The notes under the pieces: model-generated
What the model was told of the DNA's origin: nothing
Database searches by the model: none
Seen by the model: the letters and a program-made list of their open reading frames with translations, nothing else
From: Streptomyces sp. CB02058
GTDB lineage: Bacteria; Actinomycetota; Actinomycetes; Streptomycetales; Streptomycetaceae
Direction: 5' to 3'
Assembly (NCBI RefSeq): GCF_001905505.1
Contig: NZ_LIPG01000007.1
Location: 186,001-250,000, forward strand
DNA: 64,000 nucleotides
Made by a program: the position numbers and the translations under genes
In this document: positions 7,627 through 15,817 of the stretch, in pieces
Numbering within the stretch: position 1 is the first letter of the stretch
Layout: each line of letters opens with the position of its first letter

Positions 7627-8502
7627 TCAGCGGCCGTCCTCGCGGCGGCGCAGGAAGGCTTCGAGTCCCGCGAGGTCGTCCGTGTTGAGGTGGTCGACGC
7701 CCGCGGCGAGGAGCTCGGCCCATACGGCATCACGCTGCGGGCCGGCGATGTCGGGGGTGCCCCAGAAGCGGACCCGCTGGCCCGCGGCATGGGCGGCCGA
7801 GACGAAGGTGTGCAGCCTGTCGCGTTCGGCCGTGGGGAAGGGGCCAGTGCCCAGCCAGCTGAAGGCCTGGGTCCAGTTGCCGCTGATGAGCGGGATGAAG
7901 GAGGCGGGGGCCGCGCTGCCGAGGTCGTCGGGGCGGCCGTCGTAGAAGGCGTACCGGGTGGTCTGTGCCTCCATGGGGACGCGGGCGGCACGGTCGCCCG
8001 AGATGACGGGGGTGACCGCGCCGGAGCGGACCCGGCCGCGGTCGTAGCGGGTGAGGATCGGCCGGTAGCGCCGGAGCAGCTGGTCGAGCGCGAGATAGGC
8101 GGCAGCTCCGTCGGTCTTGATGTCGATCAGCAGTTGCAGCGGCGCGCGGTGTCCGGCGTGGACCGATCCGTGGTGGGCGCGCACCCGGGCCAGCAGGGGG
8201 TCGAGGTAGAGCGAGACCAGGGTGCGTGCGGGGTCGAGGGTCTCGGGCTCGTGGGCGACGAGCAGTTCGCCGTCCACGAGGAAGATGTCCGCCTCGACGC
8301 TGGTGAATCCGTGTGCGAGTGCGTCGTGGAGGGGACGCGCGTGCAGGTAGTCGTTGTGCGCGTGGGCCCGGGCCAGGGGGCGAGGGCCGGCGGGCCGCAC
8401 GGTGGCAGGCGCGGCGGTGGCTGCCTGGGCGGGGATGAACGCGCATGCGGCGGCGGTGGCGAGGGCGGTGGTGACGACTCTGCGACGGGTCAGGTGTGCC
8501 AT
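7627..8502 (-). CDS. Secreted glycerophosphodiester/PI-PLC-like phosphodiesterase
   Basis: The 291-residue protein begins with a Tat-type signal (LTRRRVVTTALATAAACAFIP, cleavage near AQAATA). The mature part starts with the phosphodiesterase signature PLARAHAHNDYLHARPL and continues EADIFLVDGELLVAHEP, giving the paired His and the Glu/Asp metal ligands of GDPD/PI-PLC-like TIM barrels. Later landmarks are LLIDIKTDG and VRFWGTPD. It matches the AIM6-like branch of the family. The start is fixed by AGGAGACCCC before the ATG. It is separated from the upstream acyl-CoA dehydrogenase operon by a strong terminator, so it has its own promoter. Confidence 0.8.
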   Translation of the reverse strand: MAHLTRRRVVTTALATAAACAFIPAQAATAAPATVRPAGPRPLARAHAHNDYLHARPLHDALAHGFTSVEADIFLVDGELLVAHEPETLDPARTLVSLYLDPLLARVRAHHGSVHAGHRAPLQLLIDIKTDGAAAYLALDQLLRRYRPILTRYDRGRVRSGAVTPVISGDRAARVPMEAQTTRYAFYDGRPDDLGSAAPASFIPLISGNWTQAFSWLGTGPFPTAERDRLHTFVSAAHAAGQRVRFWGTPDIAGPQRDAVWAELLAAGVDHLNTDDLAGLEAFLRRREDGR

Positions 8503-8578
8503 GGGGTCTCCTGAAGCGGTGGGGCGGGCAGAGCGGGTGGACGGACGCGACGAGTATGGGGGCGCGGACGCGCCGAAA

Positions 8579-8592
8579 GGCAGGTACCTGCC
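8579..8592. promoter_or_regulatory. 14-bp perfect palindrome upstream of the phosphodiesterase gene
   Basis: GGCAGGTACCTGCC is a perfect palindrome about 77 bp upstream of the ATG at 8502, in the only intergenic space that can hold that gene's promoter. Its size suits a dimeric repressor such as a TetR-type protein; no regulator gene is adjacent. Confidence 0.4.
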
Positions 8593-8680
8593 AAGAGTTG
8601 GCGTCACCGTCGTCCGTCCGTCGGCTGCGCTGCGCCTGGAGTTCCCCGTGCACACCGCCCCCGGCACAGGGCGGACACGC

Positions 8681-8712
8681 GTCAGGGCGGGGGCACGCGC
8701 CCCCGCCCTGAC
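8681..8712. terminator. Strong hairpin terminator after the acyl-CoA dehydrogenase operon
   Basis: A perfect 14-bp GC-rich stem (GTCAGGGCGGGGGC with its complement) closes on a 4-nt loop. It lies 20 bp beyond the stop of the gene at 8732, so it ends the leftward operon that starts at 11999. Confidence 0.75.
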
Positions 8713-8731
8713 GGTCCGCCGCCGGCCGGAT

Positions 8732-9847
8732 CTACGGAGCGGGAAGCTCCACGAGCCCGGCGATCGTCTCGCGGTGGCGCCCCGCCGTGCCGTACGCGAT
8801 CGAGTCGGCCTTGGCCCGCTTCAGATAGAGGTGGGCGGGGTGCTCCCAGGTCATGCCGATCCCGCCGTGCAGCTGGACGCACTCCTCCGCCGCGTGCACC
8901 GCGACCCTGGAGCAGTACGCCTGGGCCACGGCCACCGCGAGCGGCGCGTCCGGGCTGCCGGTCGCCAGAGCGTCCGCCGCGTTGCGGGCGGCGGCTCGCG
9001 CGGAGACGACCTCCAGCCAGAGCTGGGCCATCCGGTGCTTGAGCGACTGGAAGGAGCCCACCGGCCGGTTGAACTGGTGGCGTTCGCGGGTGTGCCTCAC
9101 GGTCTCGGTCAGGCACCACTCGGCGAGCCCGAGCTGCTCGGAGGCGAGCAGTCCCGCACCGGCGAGCAGGCCCCGCGCGACGGCCTCGGCCGCGGGCCCG
9201 GCCCCGGCGAGAAGGGTTCCGGTCGCCCCGTCGAGGGTGACCTCCGCGAGCGGACGGGTGAGGTCCAGCGGGACCAGCGGCTGGACGGTGACTCCCTCGC
9301 CGCCGGTCTCCACCGCGTACAGGCCGTCCGATGCGGGCACGAGCAGCACGTCGGCCACGGCCGCCTCGGCGACCCCGGTCACGGTCCTGTCGAGGGTCCC
9401 GGTGAACGCCGCTGCCGCGTCGGCCGCCGGTGCGGCGAAGGGCAGGGCGAGGACGGCGATCTTGCGGCCCGCGGCCAGCTCGCCGAGGAGATCCGCGACC
9501 GGGCCGTCCCCCGCGCCGAGCGCGAGGAGGATCTCGGTGGCGACGACGGAACTCGTCAGGTAGGGCGCGGGGGCGACGCTGCGCCCCAGCTCCTCCAGGA
9601 CGACCGCGGCCTCGCGGTGGCCGGCACCCTGGCCGCCGAGCTTCTCCGGCACCAGCAGTCCCGCCGCCCCGATCCCAGTCGCGAGCGACTCCCACAAGCG
9701 CAGGTCGTACGGTGTGTCGGACTCGATCCCCGCGATGACCGTCGGCGCGTCGGCCCGGTCGGCGAGCAGCGAGCGCACGGCGGACCTGAGGTCCTCCTCG
9801 GTCTCCGAGTAGAGCAGGTCGGGTGCGGCTTCGGGCTGTGCGGTCAT
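8732..9847 (-). CDS. Acyl-CoA dehydrogenase, second subunit
   Basis: The 371-residue protein has the acyl-CoA dehydrogenase fold: helical N-terminal domain (GAAGLLVPEKLGGQGAGHREAAVVLEELG), small beta middle domain, and C-terminal helices with FQSLKHRMAQLWLEV and LHGGIGMTWEHPAHLYLKRA. The HGGIGMTWE loop is typical of the partner subunit in heteromeric mycobacterial and actinobacterial FadE pairs. It overlaps the upstream dehydrogenase gene by 4 bp (ATGA), which supports a heterotetramer. The substrate is unknown; beta-oxidation of a bulky or branched acyl-CoA is a reasonable inference. Confidence 0.85.
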   Translation of the reverse strand: MTAQPEAAPDLLYSETEEDLRSAVRSLLADRADAPTVIAGIESDTPYDLRLWESLATGIGAAGLLVPEKLGGQGAGHREAAVVLEELGRSVAPAPYLTSSVVATEILLALGAGDGPVADLLGELAAGRKIAVLALPFAAPAADAAAAFTGTLDRTVTGVAEAAVADVLLVPASDGLYAVETGGEGVTVQPLVPLDLTRPLAEVTLDGATGTLLAGAGPAAEAVARGLLAGAGLLASEQLGLAEWCLTETVRHTRERHQFNRPVGSFQSLKHRMAQLWLEVVSARAAARNAADALATGSPDAPLAVAVAQAYCSRVAVHAAEECVQLHGGIGMTWEHPAHLYLKRAKADSIAYGTAGRHRETIAGLVELPAP

Positions 9848-11034
9848 CGGGCGAGATCCTTCCAGGCGACGTCCTTGTCGTTACGCGGCTCGACGGGCAG
9901 ACCGAGGACGCGCTCGGCGACGATGTTGAGCAGCACCTCGCTCGTACCGCCCTCGATGGAGTTGCCCTTGGACCGCAGGTAGCGGTAACCGGCGTCGCGT
10001 CCGGTGAAGTCGACGAGCTCGGGGCGGCGCATCGTCCAGTCGCTGTACAACAGGCCTTCGTCGCCGAGGAGTTCGACTTCGAGGCCGCTGATCTCCTGGT
10101 TGAGGCGGGCGAACGCGAGCTTCATGCCGGAGCCTTCGGGGCCGGGCTGCCCCGCGACGAGCTGCTGGCGCAGCCGCTCGCCGGTGAGCCGGGCGACCTC
10201 GGCCTCGACCCAGAGCGTGAGCAGCCGCTGGTGGAGGTCGTGGGTGCGCAGCGCGGGCTGTTCGCGCCAGGTCTTCGCGACGGTGCCGATCATGCCGCCC
10301 TCACGGGGGATGCGGGCTCCGCCGATCGAGACGCGCTCGTTCATCAGGGTGGTCTGGGCGACCTTCCAGCCGTCGCCGACCGGGCCGAGCCGCCTGCTGT
10401 CCGGGATGCGTACGCCGGTGAGGAAGACCTCGTTGAACTCGGCCTCGCCGGTGATCTGGCGCAGCGGCCGGACCTCGACGCCCGGGTCGCTCATGTCACA
10501 GATGAAGTAGCTGATGCCGCGGTGCTTGGGGACGTCCGGGTCGGTGCGGGCGATGAGGATCGCCCAGCGGGCCACGTGCGCGCTGGACGTCCAGACCTTC
10601 TGCCCGTCGACCACCCAGTCGTCGCCGTCCCTCACGGCACGCGTGCCCAGTGCGGCGAGGTCGGAGCCCGCGCCGGGCTCGCTGAAGAGCTGGCACCACA
10701 CCTCGTCGCCCACCCAGAGCGGGCGCAGGAAGCGCTGCTTCTGCTCGTCGGTGCCGTATCCCAGGATGGTCGGGGCCGCCATGCCGAGACCGATGCCGAT
10801 GCGGCGCGGGTCGTTGTCGGGGGCTCCGGCGGCCGCGAGTTCGGCGTCGACGACGGGCTGGAGGGAGCGCGGCGCGTCCAGGCCGCCGAGCCCCGCCGGG
10901 TAGTGCACCCAGGCGAGCCCGGCGTCGAAGCGCGCCTCGAGGAAGTCGCTGCGGCCGGTCGTGGCCGGCGGGTGGGCGGCCAGCAGCTCCTGGGTGAGCT
11001 CGCGGATCTTCGCCGCGTCGAGGGCGGTGCTCAT
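9844..11034 (-). CDS. Acyl-CoA dehydrogenase, first subunit
   Basis: The 396-residue protein shows standard acyl-CoA dehydrogenase landmarks: WVHYPAGLGGLDAPRSL, the FAD-binding stretch WCQLFSEPGAGSDLAAL near residue 125, VVDGQKVWTSSAHVARW, and the C-terminal SIEGGTSEVLLNIVAERVLGLP, where GGTSE contacts FAD. An AGGAGGA site precedes the ATG at 11034. It overlaps both neighbours by 4 bp (ATGA), so the three genes form one translationally coupled operon. It is most likely the partner of the protein at 8732. Confidence 0.87.
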   Translation of the reverse strand: MSTALDAAKIRELTQELLAAHPPATTGRSDFLEARFDAGLAWVHYPAGLGGLDAPRSLQPVVDAELAAAGAPDNDPRRIGIGLGMAAPTILGYGTDEQKQRFLRPLWVGDEVWCQLFSEPGAGSDLAALGTRAVRDGDDWVVDGQKVWTSSAHVARWAILIARTDPDVPKHRGISYFICDMSDPGVEVRPLRQITGEAEFNEVFLTGVRIPDSRRLGPVGDGWKVAQTTLMNERVSIGGARIPREGGMIGTVAKTWREQPALRTHDLHQRLLTLWVEAEVARLTGERLRQQLVAGQPGPEGSGMKLAFARLNQEISGLEVELLGDEGLLYSDWTMRRPELVDFTGRDAGYRYLRSKGNSIEGGTSEVLLNIVAERVLGLPVEPRNDKDVAWKDLAR

Positions 11035-11999
11035 CGGGTTCCTCCTGACGGCAGGACGACGATCCGGCCCGTGCTGGTGCCGTCGGCGACCTTCTGGACG
11101 GCGCGCGCGGCATCGGCCATGGGCACGCGTTCGCTGATCAGCGGCTTGATGACGCCCTGCGCCGCGAGCTTGGTGAGCTCGTCGTGGCAGGCGCGCACGG
11201 CGGCCGGGTCCTTGGTGTTGTAGAGGCCCCAGTGGAGCCCGGCGATCGAGTAGTTCTTCACCAGGGCGTGGTTGAGACCCGGCGTGGGGATCGTGCCGCT
11301 CGCGAAACCGACGACGACCACGCGGCCCTCGAAGGCGATGCACTTGACGGACTTGGCGTAGGCGTCTCCGCCGACCGGGTCGTAGACGACGTCCGCGCCC
11401 CGTCCGCCGGTGGCCTCCTTGACCACCGCGACGATGTCCGCGCTCCGGCGGTCGATGACCAGGTCGCATCCCAGCTCACGGGCGATCGCGGCCTTCTCGG
11501 GGCCTCCGGCGACTCCGATGACGGTGGCGCCCGCGGCCTTGCCGAGCTGGACCGCCGCGCTGCCGACGCCGCCCGCAGCCGCGTGCACCAGGAGCGTCTC
11601 CCCGGCCTGGAGGTGGGCGCGCCGGTGCAGGCCGAACCAGCCGGTCTGGTAACCGATGTGGAGTGCGGCGGCCTCGGCGTCGTCCAGCGCGTCCGGAGCC
11701 GGAAGGAGCGCCGCTTCGTCCGCGACGACGTACTCGGCGAGGCCGCCGCCGGGGAGGGCGGGGGTGGCGAGCACCCGGCGTCCGTCCTCCGTCACGCCGC
11801 AGATCTCGACGCCGGGGGTGAACGGCAGCGGGGGCCTCACCTGGTACTGGCCCCGGCAGAGCAGCGCGTCGGGGAAGTTGATGTTCGCCGCGCGTACCTC
11901 GAGCAGCACCTGCCCGTCGCCGGGGGTGGGCCGGTCCGTCTCTTCGAGCTCCATCACCTCGCTCGGCTCACCGTTCCGGTGCACTCGCCATGCCTGCAT
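11031..11999 (-). CDS. NADPH:quinone oxidoreductase-like zinc-free MDR dehydrogenase
   Basis: The 322-residue medium-chain reductase has the QOR signature: ANINFPDALLCRGQYQVRPPLPFTPGVE at the N-terminus, then the nucleotide-binding loop ETLLVHAAAGGVGSAAVQLGKAAGA near residues 135-160. Catalytic zinc ligands are absent. It is the first gene of the three-gene operon. The start is MQAWRVHRNGEP at 11999, with GGAGG upstream. Quinone or enoyl reduction linked to acyl-CoA oxidation is plausible. Confidence 0.83.
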   Translation of the reverse strand: MQAWRVHRNGEPSEVMELEETDRPTPGDGQVLLEVRAANINFPDALLCRGQYQVRPPLPFTPGVEICGVTEDGRRVLATPALPGGGLAEYVVADEAALLPAPDALDDAEAAALHIGYQTGWFGLHRRAHLQAGETLLVHAAAGGVGSAAVQLGKAAGATVIGVAGGPEKAAIARELGCDLVIDRRSADIVAVVKEATGGRGADVVYDPVGGDAYAKSVKCIAFEGRVVVVGFASGTIPTPGLNHALVKNYSIAGLHWGLYNTKDPAAVRACHDELTKLAAQGVIKPLISERVPMADAARAVQKVADGTSTGRIVVLPSGGTR

Positions 12000-12048
12000 G
12001 AGGGGCCTCCACAACACTGTCGGCATTACCACTGCTCCGGCGCATACT

Positions 12049-12060
12049 AAGCGGTCGCTT
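12049..12060. promoter_or_regulatory. 12-bp palindrome, candidate TetR-type operator
   Basis: AAGCGGTCGCTT is a perfect palindrome about 50 bp upstream of the oxidoreductase ATG (11999). Inverted AAGC/GCTT repeats are common for TetR-type regulators of acyl-CoA dehydrogenase operons. No TetR gene lies in this window, so the regulator would be encoded elsewhere. Confidence 0.45.
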
Positions 12061-12101
12061 GCCCGTCTGGGAACACCTCGCGCCCGTCGGCTCCGGAGCG
12101 A

Positions 12102-12701
12102 TCAGGAACGCTTCGGCTTGGCCCTCACATGCATCCGCTCCCCCTGCGGCCCGAACAGGCTCAGGAACTCGACCGGCTCCTCACCGGCGGGACCGAACGC
12201 ATGGGGCAGCCGGGTGTCGAATTCGGCGGCCTCGCCGGGCACCAGCACCAGGTCGTGCTCGGCGAGCCTGAGCCGCAGGCGGCCGCTGAGGACGTACAGC
12301 CACTCGTATCCCTCGTGGGTGCGCTGCTCGGTCTCGTCGGAGCACGGGGCGGTCTGGATGACCTTGTACGCCTGGAGTCCGCCCGGCCTGGCGGAGAGCG
12401 GCAGGGACGTCTTCGTACCGTGCACGATCGGTTTGGCCTTGACGCGCGGGTCGCCCACCGGGGGCGCGCCCACGAGGTCGTCGAGCGGCACCTCGTGGGC
12501 CCGGGCGATGGGGAGCAGCAGTTCGAGACTGGGGCGCCTGCCGCCGGATTCCAGACGGGACAGCGTGGAGACGGAGATGCCGGTGGCCTCGGAGAGTCCG
12601 GCGAGCGTCACCCCCCGGTCCTTGCGCAGCCGCCGCAGCCGGGGCCCGACGCCGGTCAGTACGGCGTCGAGCTCGGGGTCGTCCTGTTTCTGTTCCTTCA
12701 T
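12102..12701 (-). CDS. XRE-cupin transcriptional regulator
   Basis: The 199-residue protein joins an N-terminal HTH_XRE domain (RLRRLRKDRGVTLAGLSEATGISVSTLSRLESGGRRPSLELL is the span near residues 20-62) to a C-terminal cupin domain near residues 110-190 with the cupin signature THEGYEWLYVLSGRLRL and VLVPGEAAEFDTRLPHAFG. Such regulators sense a small metabolite through the cupin. The ATG at 12701 is preferred over 12710 because a -10-like hexamer ends 7 nt before it, suggesting a leaderless message. It may regulate the upstream operon or itself. Confidence 0.85.
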   Translation of the reverse strand: MKEQKQDDPELDAVLTGVGPRLRRLRKDRGVTLAGLSEATGISVSTLSRLESGGRRPSLELLLPIARAHEVPLDDLVGAPPVGDPRVKAKPIVHGTKTSLPLSARPGGLQAYKVIQTAPCSDETEQRTHEGYEWLYVLSGRLRLRLAEHDLVLVPGEAAEFDTRLPHAFGPAGEEPVEFLSLFGPQGERMHVRAKPKRS

Positions 12702-12708
12702 GGAGCCC

Positions 12709-12737
12709 ATTGCAGAATCAGCAAACCGATGTGTCAA
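12709..12737 (-). promoter_or_regulatory. Promoter of the XRE-cupin regulator
   Basis: On the minus strand a perfect TTGACA -35 box (12732-12737) is followed after 17 nt by TGCAAT (12709-12714). Transcription would begin at or next to the ATG at 12701, giving a leaderless mRNA. Confidence 0.55.
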
Positions 12738-12788
12738 TCCGGACCCGGTCGCGACACCACGCAACGCACGGCGCGGCGCCTTCCCCGG

Positions 12789-13511
12789 TCAGCGGGGGAA
12801 CACCTCGAAGGCGACGGCCGGGCGGCCTCCGAAGCGTTCGGTGGCCGACCCGGTGGCACCCGTCAGGAACGTACGGCAGTACGCCTCCGGGTCCTCGTCC
12901 GTCAGCACCTCGATATAGGTGCGGTGGGCCAGCAGCGAGTGGACCGCCCGCTCGAACCCCGGTGTCGCGTCGACCGCGTGGGTGGGCCGGTCGGTTCCCG
13001 CCACCGCGACCCAGCGCACTCCGTCCCAGGGTTCGAGGCCGAGTTCCGGGAAGATCCAGCGGTTGCCCGCGTCGCCCGCCGCGTCCAGGACGGCCCGGCC
13101 GACGGCGCGGTGGTCGGGGGTGTTCCAGGCCACGCCGCCCCAGGTGTCACGGTGGTTGAGGGTGATGACCAGCTCGGGACGGTGCCGGCGCATCGCGGCG
13201 GCGATGTCGCGGCGCAGCGCCGTGCCGTACTCGATCACGCCGTCGCGGTGGTCGAGGAACTCCACGGCCGAGACGCCCACGGCCGCGGCGCTCGCTCGCT
13301 GCTCCCGTTCCCGCAGCGGGGCGCACTCCTGCGGGGCGATGGTGTCGATCCCCGCCTCACCCCGGCTCGCCAGGAGGTAGGTGACCTCACGTCCCGCGTC
13401 GGTCCATCCGGCCACGGCCGCCGCGCAGCCGTACTCCAGGTCGTCGGGGTGGGCGACCACCGCCAGCGCCCGCTGCCAGTCGGTGGGCATGGGTTCCAGC
13501 TGCTCTGTCAT
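12789..13511 (-). CDS. PIG-L family LmbE-like deacetylase
   Basis: The 240-residue protein carries the zinc-binding signature AVVAHPDDLEYGCAAAV near residues 17-33 and the later His of the site in NTPDHRAVGRAVLDAA near residue 130. PIG-L/LmbE enzymes remove acetyl groups from N-acetylglucosamine conjugates such as mycothiol precursors. The lack of MshB/Mca-specific context leaves the substrate open. No ribosome site is seen; TAGCCT (13519-13524) ends exactly 7 nt before the ATG, so the gene is probably leaderless. Confidence 0.83.
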   Translation of the reverse strand: MTEQLEPMPTDWQRALAVVAHPDDLEYGCAAAVAGWTDAGREVTYLLASRGEAGIDTIAPQECAPLREREQRASAAAVGVSAVEFLDHRDGVIEYGTALRRDIAAAMRRHRPELVITLNHRDTWGGVAWNTPDHRAVGRAVLDAAGDAGNRWIFPELGLEPWDGVRWVAVAGTDRPTHAVDATPGFERAVHSLLAHRTYIEVLTDEDPEAYCRTFLTGATGSATERFGGRPAVAFEVFPR

Positions 13512-13632
13512 ACCCGGCAGGCTATCCAGGGAAGGGGGACGGACACGTGCATTGCGGAAGCGGTTCGGGGCAGGGAGGGAGGAGTCGCTCCGGCCGGGGA
13601 CACCGCGGGCGAGCCAGCCCCACGTGGCATTT

Positions 13633-13651
13633 ATACCCCTGGGGGTATGAT
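13633..13651. promoter_or_regulatory. CsoR-family operator overlapping a -10 box
   Basis: ATACCCC-TG-GGGGTAT is a perfect 16-bp inverted repeat (13633-13648), the form bound by CsoR-family repressors including persulfide-sensing CstR types. A TATGAT -10 box (13646-13651) overlaps its right arm, so binding would block transcription of the rhodanese gene at 13724. Confidence 0.75.
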
Positions 13652-13723
13652 GAACGTCCGGGGCCGCCGGGGTGAGCAGGACCCCGGGCCGCCCCGCCCC
13701 GGCGACCGAAAGGAATTCCGCTC

Positions 13724-14296
13724 GTGATCAGCCCCGCCTCCCTCACCCCCGCCCAGGCCGCAACCCGCCTGGAGGAGTTCACCGTCATCGACGTCCGGGC
13801 TCCCGGGGAGTACGCGTCGGGACATGTCCCCGGCGCCCTGAACATCCCCCTCGACCGGCTCGGCGAGGCGGTGCCCGCCCTGAAGTCGGCCTCGGCGCGC
13901 GGCTCCCTGCTGGTGGTGTGCGCCTCCGGCGTCCGCTCGACCCGGGCGTGCGAGATCCTCGCCGATGCCGACATCGAGGCCGCCACCCTGACCGGCGGCA
14001 CCTCGGCGTGGGAGGGCGACGGTCACGGCCTGGACCGCCCGGAGGGCGCCCGCACCACGTGGCCGATGGAGCGGCAGGTGCGGCTCGCCGCCGGCTCGCT
14101 GGTGGTCGCCGGCCTGATCGCGGGACGGCGCTTCCCGGCGGCGCGCTGGCTGTCGGCGGGCATCGGCACGGGCCTCGTCTACTCCGCGGTGAGCAACACC
14201 TGCGGCATGGCGGCCGCCCTCTCGAAGCTGCCGTACAACCGCGCCCCCCACTCGGCGGCCGACCTGGACGCCACCCTGGACACCCTCCAGGGCTGA
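13724..14296 (+). CDS. Rhodanese / DUF2892 membrane sulfurtransferase
   Basis: Residues 1-105 form a rhodanese domain: VIDVRAPGEYASGHVPGALNIPL followed by the catalytic loop LLVVCASGVRS with Cys near residue 66, and LTGGTSAWEG. Residues 115-190 form a DUF2892 membrane domain (RQVRLAAGSLVVAGLIAG and SAGIGTGLVYSAVSNTCGMA), as in YgaP. It transfers sulfane sulfur from persulfides and acts at the membrane. It starts at GTG 13724 after AAGGAATT. The CsoR-type operator upstream points to sulfide/persulfide or metal control. Confidence 0.88.
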   Translation: MISPASLTPAQAATRLEEFTVIDVRAPGEYASGHVPGALNIPLDRLGEAVPALKSASARGSLLVVCASGVRSTRACEILADADIEAATLTGGTSAWEGDGHGLDRPEGARTTWPMERQVRLAAGSLVVAGLIAGRRFPAARWLSAGIGTGLVYSAVSNTCGMAAALSKLPYNRAPHSAADLDATLDTLQG

Positions 14297-14308
14297 CGGG
14301 CCCGGCTC

Positions 14309-15610
14309 CTAACGCTCGCTCTCGTCCCGCACGAGAGCGAGCAGCCGGTCCAGCACCCGGGGGCCGCCCGCGCGCACGCCGTCGTGCTCGTACTCGCTGG
14401 TCACCCACGTACGCAGACCGCGGATCGCGGACGCCGTGCTCAGCGCGTGGCCGGTGTCGACGTACATGTCGTCGTGGTAGACGGCGGCGGCCACCGGGAC
14501 CTCGTTGGCCGCGAGCCGCTCGGCGTCGTAGAGGACCGGCCAGTCGGTGCGGGCGGCGAGCAGCCCGGCCGTCTCGCGCAGCGGGCGCAGCGCGGGATCG
14601 ACGTCGAAGTGCCAGGGGTGGATGCTCTCGCCGGTGAAGAGCAGGGGCCCGTCACCGGCGAGCGCTCCGGCCGCGTCGAACTGCGGGAACTCGGCGCGGA
14701 CGCGCTCGGCGGCCCAGTCCGTGGGCCGCCCGCCCTGGCCGTAGATCGCCTCGTGCATGAGGGCGTAGAGCGGGTGCCCGGCGAACGAGGTGGCCGTGCG
14801 CATGGCCTCCTGGAAGGCGTCGGAGAGCTCGGCCCCGCGCGCACCCTCCACGAACGCGTTCTCCAGGAGGTAGTGCAGCTGGTGACTGCCGTTCCCGGTG
14901 CCCAGCATGATGCCCAGGGACTGGAACCCCTCGGGTGTCAGCCGGTGGCCGCCGCTCTCGGGGCGGTGCTCGGCGAGGTACGCCGCGATCGCGCGGGCGC
15001 GGGCGACGTCCTGCGGGTAGCGGGCGTAGTGGGCCGCGACCTTGCGCTCGATGCGCGGGTAGGCGGCGCGGTAGACGTCGTCGGCGTGCGCGTCCAGGGA
15101 GGGCAGCCCGCCGGTGATCAGGACGCTTCGCAGCCCCTCCGGGGCGGCCGACAGATAACGCACGGCGCAGAAGCCTCCGAAGGACTGCCCCAGCACCGTC
15201 CAGGGGGCGCCGCCGGTGAGCTGCGGGCGGATCAGTTCACAGTCGCGGACGATGCTGTCGGCACGGAAGTGGGCCAGATAGCCGGCCTGCTCGCGCGGTC
15301 CGCCGCGCAGGGGCAGGGTCTGCCGGTTGGCCGGGGTGGAGAGCCCGGTGCCGCGCTGGTCGAGCAGCAGCACACGGAATTCCCGCACCGCCCTGCCGAG
15401 CCAGGCCTCCGTACCGCTGAAGCGGCGGGCACCGAAACCGGGGCCGCCCTCCAGATACAGCAGCCAGGGGAGATCCTCCCCGGCCTTCGCACTCGCCACG
15501 ACCTCGCGGCCGAAGATCTCGATGGTCTCGCCGCCCGGATCGCCGTGGTCGAGCGGGACCGTGAAGCGACGGTCGGTGAGGACGGTGCCGGGCTGGCGAT
15601 AACTGTTCAA
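14309..15610 (-). CDS. Alpha/beta hydrolase, proline iminopeptidase (S33)-like
   Basis: The 433-residue hydrolase has the S33 prolyl aminopeptidase pattern: LLYLEGGPGFGA (oxyanion-hole loop, residues 50-61), VLLLDQRGTGLS near residue 83, the nucleophile elbow GQSFGGF near residue 143, and C-terminal Asp/His near YHDDMYVDTGHAL. It probably releases N-terminal proline or a related residue from peptides, in the cytoplasm, as no signal peptide is present. It converges on the rhodanese gene and is divergent from the aldo-keto reductase. Confidence 0.85.
   Translation of the reverse strand: MNSYRQPGTVLTDRRFTVPLDHGDPGGETIEIFGREVVASAKAGEDLPWLLYLEGGPGFGARRFSGTEAWLGRAVREFRVLLLDQRGTGLSTPANRQTLPLRGGPREQAGYLAHFRADSIVRDCELIRPQLTGGAPWTVLGQSFGGFCAVRYLSAAPEGLRSVLITGGLPSLDAHADDVYRAAYPRIERKVAAHYARYPQDVARARAIAAYLAEHRPESGGHRLTPEGFQSLGIMLGTGNGSHQLHYLLENAFVEGARGAELSDAFQEAMRTATSFAGHPLYALMHEAIYGQGGRPTDWAAERVRAEFPQFDAAGALAGDGPLLFTGESIHPWHFDVDPALRPLRETAGLLAARTDWPVLYDAERLAANEVPVAAAVYHDDMYVDTGHALSTASAIRGLRTWVTSEYEHDGVRAGGPRVLDRLLALVRDESER
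14314..14342. terminator. Bidirectional hairpin between convergent genes
   Basis: A perfect 12-bp stem (GCTCGCTCTCGT and its complement) with a 5-nt loop lies at the very end of the peptidase gene and 17 bp past the rhodanese stop. It can terminate both convergent transcripts. Confidence 0.65.
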
Positions 15611-15817
15611 GAAGAGCTCCTTTATCGGTGATTCCCGGACAGTTCAGCACATCACCGTGACACGCTCGGTCCCGGCCCGCGCACGCACCTCGCGGCGGCC
15701 CCGAGCGCACCGCGACACTTCGTCCGCGTTTGCCATTAACCCGCGTATGCAATTATTGTTGACGCCAGTAACCATCGTACGCAGATCGGTTCAGCCGCAC
15801 CCATGAGAGGCCCCACC

